Below, one piece after another: positions 1 through 5,149 of a stretch of 9,172 nucleotides of DNA; position 1 is the first letter of the stretch; each line of letters begins with the position of its first letter. The notes below the pieces were generated by a model. That model ran no database searches. It worked only from the letters and a program-made list of their open reading frames with translations, and was not told the DNA's origin. The stretch is taken from positions 1 to 9,172 of the forward strand of contig DIKH01000227.1 in assembly GCA_002424495.1 (NCBI GenBank), written 5' to 3'. The stretch is from Desulfobacteraceae bacterium UBA5623 (GTDB taxonomy: Bacteria; Desulfobacterota; DSM-4660; Desulfatiglandales; Desulfatiglandaceae). The position numbers were made by a program, and so were the translations under genes.

Positions 1-457
1 CTAGTTTGTTCTTTACCTGGTCAAAGATTTTTTCAATATCCCATCTGGTCCTATAGAGATAGGCGATTAAACCTGGTGGTATGGCACTCAAGCTTGTAAC
101 AAAATGATAGATATCGCCAGAGATAGGACATTTATAGACTACTCGATGCATCATTACACCGGCAGAACACTCGACAAGTTGATAGTTCTGAACTCCGGCG
201 TTGACCGGGTCTTCTTTATCATATCCCAACTCTGCTATTACCATTAATTCCATGTTCTTTTTTTCTCTACTGATAAAATATATTCCACCGGTATGCTTCC
301 ATTTAAACCACTGAAAGAAATCAATACCAGCTCTATCCCAAACATATATAACTTTCCGACCCTTTGGCGCTGACTGTCGAAGATTTTCTACTTCAAGTCG
401 TTTAAGGGCGCGTGTATCATGCTCTCTTTTTCGTGTACCACTTGTATCCGCTAAGGT
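1..457 (-). pseudogene. 5'-truncated IS4-family transposase fragment
   Basis: An open frame of 152 codons runs on the minus strand from 457 to the window edge without a stop. Its translation contains VIYVWDRAGIDFF, with a probable catalytic Asp codon at 335-337, and near the edge YRTRWDIEKIFDQVK. The second matches the Y-(2)-R-(3)-E-(6)-K signature of IS4-family DDE transposases, with the catalytic Glu codon at 32-34. The stretch between them (GGIYFISREKKNM, then HFVTSLSAIPPGLIA) also fits the DDE catalytic domain. The N-terminal part is missing: the frame begins directly after the TGA stop of the upstream minus-strand gene, and its first in-frame ATG lies deep inside the domain. It is therefore most likely a decayed or rearranged remnant. 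The 3' end and the terminal inverted repeat lie outside the window. Family assignment is fairly sure; the exact IS group is not. Confidence 0.82.
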
Positions 458-1243
458 TCAGCTCAAAACAGCCTTTTTTAGAACTCTGATCATAGCCTTA
501 TGGATATTGGGGTTGCCGGCGATAACGCTTTTCATGTAAGGCGTATATGCCTCGCCTGTATAGTCGGACAACTCACCCCCTGCCTCCTTCACTATAATTG
601 TCCCTGCTGCTGTATCCCAGGGTTTTAAATCCTGTTCCCAGAATCCGTCAAACCTTCCTGCTGCGACATAGCACATGTCTATGGCAGCAGAGCCTGGTCT
701 TCGCACTCCCTGGGTAAGGACAATCATCTTCTCAAAAAGCCTGATCACTTTTTTCGGGTCCTTTTGTATGCTGTATGGAAAGCCGGTTGCCAGAAGGGCC
801 TCGCTGAGGACGGGAATCTGAGACACATGGATGGGGCTCTTGTTCAAGAAGGCGCCTGATCCTTTTGCCGCCTCGAAAAGCTCATCCAGATAGGGGTTAA
901 AGACAACCCCCAGGGTCATTTCCTTTTCAATTTCAAGCCCAATCGAGACCGCAAAAAAGGGGAAGCCGTGGACAAAATTGGTTGTTCCGTCCAAAGGATC
1001 AATAATCCAGGTCCTGTTTGACACCTGTTCCCGATCCCCTGCCTCTTCCGACAGGATGTTGTCCCGAGGAAAATTTCTGTGGATAATCTCTATAATTGCC
1101 TTTTCCGCATTAAAGTCCGCCTCGGTGACAAGGTCAATATCACCCTTTTTGGTGATGTGCCTGATCCGGCCGAACAGGCTGGTCAGTATGTTTCCGCCTG
1201 CCACGGCTGCCTGTCTTGCTACGTCAAGTTCTTTTTCCAACAT
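458..1243 (-). CDS. suhB: Inositol monophosphatase family protein (SuhB-like)
   Basis: This 261-residue protein has the usual length of the Mg2+-dependent inositol monophosphatase family (E. coli SuhB is slightly longer). Visible family motifs are LSEEAGD (residues 64-70), IDPLDGTTNF (81-90) and KPWDTAAG (207-214). The expected metal ligands are the Glu of the EE pair, Asp82, Asp85 and Asp210. The family hydrolyses inositol-1-phosphate and related sugar phosphates in the cytosol. Some members act on fructose bisphosphate or take part in rRNA transcription antitermination, so the true substrate is open. The start is the ATG at 1241-1243, preceded by AGAAGG at 1249-1254 with 5-nt spacing. A 12-bp hairpin lies just upstream. 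The TGA stop at 458-460 abuts a transposase remnant in the same frame, but the C-terminus looks complete. The gene is divergent from the rpsF operon. Confidence 0.93.
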   Translation of the reverse strand: MLEKELDVARQAAVAGGNILTSLFGRIRHITKKGDIDLVTEADFNAEKAIIEIIHRNFPRDNILSEEAGDREQVSNRTWIIDPLDGTTNFVHGFPFFAVSIGLEIEKEMTLGVVFNPYLDELFEAAKGSGAFLNKSPIHVSQIPVLSEALLATGFPYSIQKDPKKVIRLFEKMIVLTQGVRRPGSAAIDMCYVAAGRFDGFWEQDLKPWDTAAGTIIVKEAGGELSDYTGEAYTPYMKSVIAGNPNIHKAMIRVLKKAVLS

Positions 1244-1259
1244 AGTTGCCTTCTAATTT

Positions 1260-1288
1260 TGATGAATTCGAAAAAGTCGAATTCATCA
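1260..1288. repeat. Perfect 12-bp inverted repeat (hairpin)
   Basis: The arm at 1260-1271 (tgatgaattcga) is the exact reverse complement of 1277-1288 (tcgaattcatca), with a 5-nt spacer. In the inositol monophosphatase transcript it would form a hairpin in the 5' leader, just upstream of the Shine-Dalgarno. No T-tract follows on either strand, so it does not look like an intrinsic terminator. It could be an operator, a leader hairpin or one copy of a dispersed palindromic repeat. Confidence 0.7.
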
Positions 1289-1370
1289 GGTTTTAGGTTT
1301 TAAGCGTTAAGTTTTAGGTCATGCTTTGCTCATGAAATTAAATAGTTAAAACCTAACATTTAAAACTGAA
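1289..1370. repeat. AT-rich imperfect palindrome with internal direct repeats
   Basis: The direct repeat gttttaggt occurs at 1290-1298 and 1311-1319. The 11-mer ttaggttttaa at 1293-1303 has its exact reverse complement at 1346-1356. The centre carries tcatg...catga (1319-1335). The left and right halves thus fold into one long imperfect hairpin. There is no coding potential. The structure resembles small non-coding intergenic repeat elements (MITE- or REP-like) common in Desulfobacterota, but I see only one copy here. Confidence 0.5.
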
Positions 1371-1420
1371 TAAAAAAGCCGATTTTCGATTTTTTACGAG
1401 ACCATTAATCTTGAATTTCC

Positions 1421-1449
1421 TTGACAATGCAATTGTGGGGTGTTACTGA
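1421..1449 (+). promoter_or_regulatory. Candidate sigma70-type promoter of the rpsF operon
   Basis: A consensus TTGACA at 1421-1426 is followed after 17 nt by TACTGA at 1444-1449, with TG at 1441-1442 giving an extended -10 feature. The -35 is perfect and the -10 hexamer is weak. The position, about 120 nt upstream of the rpsF start, fits a long regulated leader for a ribosomal-protein operon. Confidence 0.45.
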
Positions 1450-1512
1450 AAAAAGCTTTTAATTATTTGCTCCTTGTTCCCTTTTGACCAATAAATAACA
1501 GCGTAACACGCA

Positions 1513-1570
1513 GGTCGGGGGGACCACAACAATGCCCTTATCAGGGAAACAGGCCGGAAGGAGAATTTTT
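1513..1570 (+). promoter_or_regulatory. Structured rpsF leader, possible S6:S18 autoregulatory element
   Basis: Short stems are visible just before rpsF: ggtc/gacc (1513-1516 with 1522-1525) and ccct/aggg (1535-1538 with 1543-1546). A competing pairing of cctt (1536-1539) with aagg (1558-1561) would mask the Shine-Dalgarno. A CCG trinucleotide lies at 1554-1556. In several bacterial groups the S6-S18 complex binds an rpsF leader hairpin with a CCG-containing bulge and represses its own translation. Whether this leader fits that motif cannot be settled by eye. Confidence 0.3.
1558..1564 (+). promoter_or_regulatory. Ribosome binding site fixing the rpsF start
   Basis: AAGGAGA ends 6 nt before the ATG at 1571. 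The in-frame ATG at 1532 would add 13 residues but has no Shine-Dalgarno, and S6 proteins begin at the MNYYETLYLI position, so 1571 is the start. Confidence 0.85.
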
Positions 1571-1996
1571 ATGAATTACTATGAAACGCTCTATCTTATC
1601 AACCCCAATTTAGCTGATGAAGAATATCGTGAGGTTGTCACCAAGTTTAAAGACCTTGCTGAAAAGAACGATGGCGTAATTATCGCCATTGATGAGTGGG
1701 GGAAAAAGTCCCTTGCCTATATGGTCAAAAAATTTGATAAAGGCTATTATGTCCTATTCCAGTATTGTGGCAAGGGCAGCATTATCTCAGAAGTTGAGAG
1801 AAACATGCAACTGGATGAAAGGGTCCTCAAGTTTCAGACGATCAAACTGGCTGAAAATGCAGACCCTGAAGGGATAAAGGCCAAGGCAAAAGAACTGTTG
1901 GAAAGGGCAAGCCAAAAGCTTGAGGCTGTAGAAGAGGAAGCCCCTGAATTTACAGAAACAGAAGAAGACCAGGAAGAGAAAGACGATGACCTATAA
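1571..1996 (+). CDS. rpsF: 30S ribosomal protein S6
   Basis: This 141-residue protein begins MNYYETLYLINPNL, the standard S6 opening, and continues with the S6 core (GVIIAIDEWGKKSLAYMVKK, GYYVLFQY, MQLDERVLKFQTIKL). S6 binds S18 and the central domain of 16S rRNA in the platform of the 30S subunit. Residues 118-141 form an acidic tail with 14 Asp/Glu and a single Lys. In E. coli, RimK adds glutamates to the S6 C-terminus after translation; here comparable charge is encoded in the gene. The start at 1571 is chosen for the strong AAGGAG site and family alignment over the upstream in-frame ATG at 1532. Its 3' end overlaps rpsR by 11 nt, so the two are probably translationally coupled. There is no ssb gene between them, unlike many Firmicutes operons. 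Confidence 0.97.
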   Translation: MNYYETLYLINPNLADEEYREVVTKFKDLAEKNDGVIIAIDEWGKKSLAYMVKKFDKGYYVLFQYCGKGSIISEVERNMQLDERVLKFQTIKLAENADPEGIKAKAKELLERASQKLEAVEEEAPEFTETEEDQEEKDDDL

Positions 1997-2267
1997 TAAG
2001 ACCCCCAATCAATCAGCAAATGGATCCGGCAGGTTCAGCAAAAGGACTTACCACAGGAGAAAGGTGTGCAAGTTCTGTGCGGACAGCACCCTTGTAATTG
2101 ATTATAAGGACAGCCGAACACTCAGATATTTTACTACAGAACGAGGCAAGATCACCCCGAGCCGAATCTCCGGAAATTGCGCCAAGCACCAGAGGGAACT
2201 GGCCTTGGCCATCAAACGGGCCAGGGCGATGGCCTTATTGCCCTATACAACGTCTCTGGTGAGATAA
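1986..2267 (+). CDS. rpsR: 30S ribosomal protein S18
   Basis: This 93-residue protein carries the S18 core: RRKVCKFC, FTTERGKITPSRISGNCAKH and RARAMALLPYT. S18 pairs with S6 in the 30S platform. It keeps Cys28, Cys31, Cys65 and His68, the pattern of the zinc-binding (C+) form of S18. Many bacteria have a C- paralogue lacking these residues. The N-terminal extension (about 25 residues, polar and flexible) is longer than in E. coli S18 (75 aa). The ATG at 1986 lies inside the rpsF tail in another frame. AGGA at 1971-1974 is a rather distant Shine-Dalgarno, so coupling to rpsF translation is likely. Confidence 0.97.
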   Translation: MTYNKTPNQSANGSGRFSKRTYHRRKVCKFCADSTLVIDYKDSRTLRYFTTERGKITPSRISGNCAKHQRELALAIKRARAMALLPYTTSLVR

Positions 2268-2304
2268 TTTCCCGGACAGCCGCTGGGCAGGAACATATCG
2301 GAGG

Positions 2305-2350
2305 GAGGCTTGGCCTCATAATGCCTTGAGGTTTCCTGATTCTGAGAATC
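2305..2350 (+). promoter_or_regulatory. Competing small hairpins before the DUF2232 gene
   Basis: gaggc (2305-2309) can pair with gcctc (2313-2317). Alternatively cctca (2314-2318) can pair with tgagg (2327-2331); the two stems share bases and exclude each other. A third stem, gattc/gaatc (2338-2342 with 2346-2350), ends next to the start codon. No T-tract is present. These may tune translation of the membrane protein, whose Shine-Dalgarno is poor, or may be chance. Confidence 0.22.
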
Positions 2351-2351
2351 C

Positions 2352-3284
2352 ATGAATAAAAAAGATGTACTGGGGTGTGTGGGCGGCGCTGGTTTTTTGT
2401 TTCTGTGCTCTGCCTATTTTCCTTTTTTCGGTCCTTTTTTTTGTCTGCTCACACCATTACCTTTCCTCTACTATTCAAATAAACTGGGCATTCAGGATGG
2501 CATAAAGCTGGCCTTTTTCACTGTGGTTTTGGCCGGCATAGCAGGCCTTATGGTCGGTTATCCCCAGGCAATACTTTTTTGTGTTGAGTTAAGCGCCCTT
2601 GGGCTGGTCTTGGCCGAGCTTTTTAAAAGAAGGTTCAGTTTGGGGCAGACCATACTTTTTGCTTCACTGTTCATGACGTTGATGAGCGCGGGGCATCTTT
2701 TTATTGTCAGCCTTTCAAGGGACCTTGAACCTTTTGATATGTTGCTTGATTACCTTCATGGTCATTTGAAGGAGACCATTGGGGCCTATGAAAAGATGGG
2801 CATGCCGCGTGAGAGCACTATAGAGCTTGAGACATACGCAAGGGCCTTTATTGATACTGTCTACCCGTCTCTATTTATTGTGGGTACAGGATTTACCGTC
2901 TGGTTGAATATTGTCGTTGCCAGGCCCCTCTTTAAAAGGGGCGATCTCAAGTATCCGGATTTTGTCCCGATGGACCGCTGGGAGGCCCCGGAGGTGTTGA
3001 TCTGGGGGGTTATTGCCTCTGGTTTTTCTTTATTTTTGCTGCCGGGGGTTATAAGATCACTTGCAGCCAATGTGTTGATTGTCTTGATGGCCATCTATCT
3101 TTTTCACGGGTTGTCCATTATAGTATTTTTTCTCCACAAGTACCGGTTGCCGCCCTGGATAAGGATAGGGGTTTATTTATTGATTATTATTCAACAGCTT
3201 TTTTTGGTGCTTCTGGCCCTTGCAGGGGTTTTTGATCAGTGGGTGGATTTTAGAAAACTGCACAAGGAACCGGAAGCGAGCTGA
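2352..3284 (+). CDS. DUF2232 family polytopic membrane protein
   Basis: This 310-residue protein has about nine hydrophobic segments (roughly residues 8-25, 27-43, 50-69, 71-91, 98-120, 168-191, 213-232, 236-261 and 270-295). A soluble stretch of about 45 residues lies between the fifth and sixth. The hallmark WEAPEVLIW (210-218), the YLFHGLSI segment (249-256) and the C-terminal DQWVDFRKL (295-303) fit the DUF2232/YybS-like family. That family typically sits between rpsR and rplI in Deltaproteobacteria. Its molecular function is unknown; some relatives resemble the membrane part of energy-coupling transporters, but no partner genes are present here. The ATG at 2352 is the only usable start, because an in-frame TGA lies at 2343-2345. 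Its Shine-Dalgarno is weak. The 84-nt gap after rpsR holds small hairpins but no terminator. Confidence 0.85.
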   Translation: MNKKDVLGCVGGAGFLFLCSAYFPFFGPFFCLLTPLPFLYYSNKLGIQDGIKLAFFTVVLAGIAGLMVGYPQAILFCVELSALGLVLAELFKRRFSLGQTILFASLFMTLMSAGHLFIVSLSRDLEPFDMLLDYLHGHLKETIGAYEKMGMPRESTIELETYARAFIDTVYPSLFIVGTGFTVWLNIVVARPLFKRGDLKYPDFVPMDRWEAPEVLIWGVIASGFSLFLLPGVIRSLAANVLIVLMAIYLFHGLSIIVFFLHKYRLPPWIRIGVYLLIIIQQLFLVLLALAGVFDQWVDFRKLHKEPEAS

Positions 3285-3309
3285 TTTTTTTATTTGGAGG
3301 ATAAAAACA

Positions 3310-3762
3310 ATGGAAGTTATTTTGCGAAACGATCTCGATGACAGAGGTCTGGAGGGCGATATTATCAAGGTCAAGAGGGGATATGCGCGAAATTATCTGA
3401 TCCCCAAAGGCATTGCCCTTGAGGCCACTGCCCAGAACATCAAGTCCCTTGAGCTGCAAAGGAAAAAAATTGAGCTCAGAAGGGTAAAAGCAATGGAAGG
3501 CGCCCTTAAGGTCCAACAGCAGCTTGAAGGCATGGAGATTACCTTTACCCACAAGGCGGGTGATGAGGGAAAACTCTACGGCTCCGTCACCAGTATGGAT
3601 ATCGCCTCCTATCTCGAAGGAAAAGACATCCTCATTGACAGAAAGAAGATTGTGCTGGAAAAGCCCATTAAAGAGCTTGGGGAATCTAAGGCCATTGTCA
3701 AAATCTACCCCAAGGTTAATGCGACTTTAAAAATAATCGTTCTGCCTGAAAAAGAGGGATAG
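3310..3762 (+). CDS. rplI: 50S ribosomal protein L9
   Basis: This 150-residue protein begins MEVILRNDLDDRGLEGD and continues with VKRGYARNYLIPKGIA, the conserved rRNA-binding N-terminal domain of L9. A long charged helix follows (about residues 41-75, LELQRKKIELRRVKAMEG), then the C-terminal domain (GKLYGSVTSMDIA, KIVLEKPIKELG). L9 binds 23S rRNA at the base of the L1 stalk and helps keep the reading frame. Length equals the family norm. The start at 3310 is preceded by GGAGG at 3296-3300; the frame is open further upstream, but S/D position and alignment favour this ATG. The TAG stop is followed immediately by the dnaB start codon. Confidence 0.97.
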   Translation: MEVILRNDLDDRGLEGDIIKVKRGYARNYLIPKGIALEATAQNIKSLELQRKKIELRRVKAMEGALKVQQQLEGMEITFTHKAGDEGKLYGSVTSMDIASYLEGKDILIDRKKIVLEKPIKELGESKAIVKIYPKVNATLKIIVLPEKEG

Positions 3763-5130
3763 GTGCCAAGGGCCAAAGAAAAAGCAACAGCCCCTCCCTA
3801 TCTTAAGGTCCCACCTCATAATATCGAGGCGGAGGAGGCGATCCTTGGCGGCATATTGATTAACAATGACGCCATGAATCAGATCGTGGACATTGTGTCT
3901 CCCGATGATTTTTATCGTGAGGCCAATATGCATATTTTTCAGGGGATGAGCGATCTTTATAGCCGTGGAGAACCAATTGATCTTATTACCATCTCTCAAT
4001 ATCTGACACAGAAAAAACTCCTGGAAAAGGCTGGGGGGCAGGATTATCCTGCCTCTCTTGTTGATGCGGTTTCAACCTCCGCAGGTATTGCCTATCACGC
4101 CGAGATCGTCAAGGATCTGTCTGTGCGAAGAAGGCTGATCGGCCAGTGCTCCGCAATTTCCGAGGCATGTTTTCAGGAGTGGGAAAAGTCCGAGGATCTC
4201 CTTGAGATGGCGGAACAGGCAGTCTTCTCTATTGCAGAGGACCAGATCAGGGACGGCTTTCAGAGTCTTAAGGAGGTAATTTATGACAGTTTCAAAAAAC
4301 TGGAGAGCATTTCAGCCTCCGATGGTTATGTGACAGGAGTCGAGACCGGTTTTAGCGCCTTTGACCGTATGACGGCAGGGCTTCAGCCTTCGGATCTTAT
4401 CATAATCGCAGGCCGCCCCAGCATGGGCAAGACCGCCTTGGCCCTGAATATCGGACACCATGCGGCTGCAAAGACAAAAAAGGGCGTTGCCGTTTTCTCT
4501 CTCGAGATGTCCAGACAGCAGTTGGGCATAAGGATGCTTGGGTTTGAGGCGCGTATTGACGCCACCAAGTTGCGGACCGGAAATCTCAGGGGCGCTGATT
4601 ATGAAGAATTGACCAATGCCGCCAACCGGTTGTCGGAGCTTCCTATCTACATTGATGACAGCTCGGGAATCAGCGTGCTTGAGATGAAGGCCAGGTGCAG
4701 ACGATTGAAAAAGAAAAATGATCTCTGCCTGGTAATCATTGATTATATCCAGTTGATCCAGGGCCGAAGGTCCGCAGAATCCCGGCAACTGGAGATGTCT
4801 GAGATATCCAGAGCGCTCAAGGCAATGGCCAAGGATCTCGATGTCCCGGTAATTGCGCTGTCCCAGTTGAACAGAAAGGTGGAAGACCGGCCCAACAAGA
4901 GACCTCAGCTTGCCGACCTGCGTGAGAGCGGGGCAATAGAGCAGGATGCGGATCTGATCGCCTTTATCTACAGGGATGAGCAGTACAATCCCAATTCAGA
5001 AGAGAACCGGAATATAGCCGAGATTATCATAGGAAAACAGAGAAACGGCCCAATTGGAAAATTCAAGTTGACCTTCCGCAAAGAGCTTACGGCATTCGGC
5101 GATTTTATTGAAGATATACCACAGGCATAG
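3763..5130 (+). CDS. dnaB: Replicative DNA helicase DnaB
   Basis: This is a 455-residue hexameric 5'-3' helicase that unwinds DNA at the replication fork and works with primase. The N-terminal DnaB domain (about residues 15-120, VPPHNIEAEEAILGG to YHAEIVKDLS) is followed by a linker. The RecA-like motor has Walker A GRPSMGKT (217-224, Lys223), FSLEMS (245-250, Glu248), Walker B VIIDY (324-328, Asp327) and ALSQLNRKVEDR (365-376). The GKQRNGPIG motif (424-432) contains the probable arginine finger Arg427. The length is normal and no intein interrupts the motifs. The start is GTG at 3763, directly after the rplI TAG with no intervening base. GAGGG within the rplI 3' end can serve as its ribosome binding site, so coupled translation is likely. 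Confidence 0.97.
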   Translation: MPRAKEKATAPPYLKVPPHNIEAEEAILGGILINNDAMNQIVDIVSPDDFYREANMHIFQGMSDLYSRGEPIDLITISQYLTQKKLLEKAGGQDYPASLVDAVSTSAGIAYHAEIVKDLSVRRRLIGQCSAISEACFQEWEKSEDLLEMAEQAVFSIAEDQIRDGFQSLKEVIYDSFKKLESISASDGYVTGVETGFSAFDRMTAGLQPSDLIIIAGRPSMGKTALALNIGHHAAAKTKKGVAVFSLEMSRQQLGIRMLGFEARIDATKLRTGNLRGADYEELTNAANRLSELPIYIDDSSGISVLEMKARCRRLKKKNDLCLVIIDYIQLIQGRRSAESRQLEMSEISRALKAMAKDLDVPVIALSQLNRKVEDRPNKRPQLADLRESGAIEQDADLIAFIYRDEQYNPNSEENRNIAEIIIGKQRNGPIGKFKLTFRKELTAFGDFIEDIPQA

Positions 5131-5136
5131 ATAATC

Positions 5137-5141
5137 AGGGG
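5137..5141 (+). promoter_or_regulatory. Ribosome binding site before the probable non-AUG hflX start
   Basis: AGGGG at 5137-5141 lies 8 nt before ATC (5150-5152), an ideal spacing. No comparable site precedes the first canonical in-frame start, TTG at 5258. Confidence 0.55.
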
Positions 5142-5149
5142 TTTAGGCT

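Noticed and set aside
1372..1395. A-tract/T-tract stem as a bidirectional terminator
   Set aside because: Both flanking genes are transcribed away from it, so nothing needs terminating here, and the stem is weak with an internal mismatch; a repeat remnant is more likely.
1532..1570. Upstream in-frame ATG extending rpsF by 13 residues
   Set aside because: It has no Shine-Dalgarno, encodes a leader unlike S6, and contains the strong AAGGAG site of the true start.
3220..3309. In-frame upstream start extending rplI by 30 residues
   Set aside because: The extension overlaps the DUF2232 gene and is not L9-like; the ATG at 3310 has GGAGG upstream and the family N-terminus.
4312..4788. Long minus-strand open frame inside dnaB
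   Set aside because: It is the antisense shadow of a well-conserved helicase domain, with no family-like motifs of its own.
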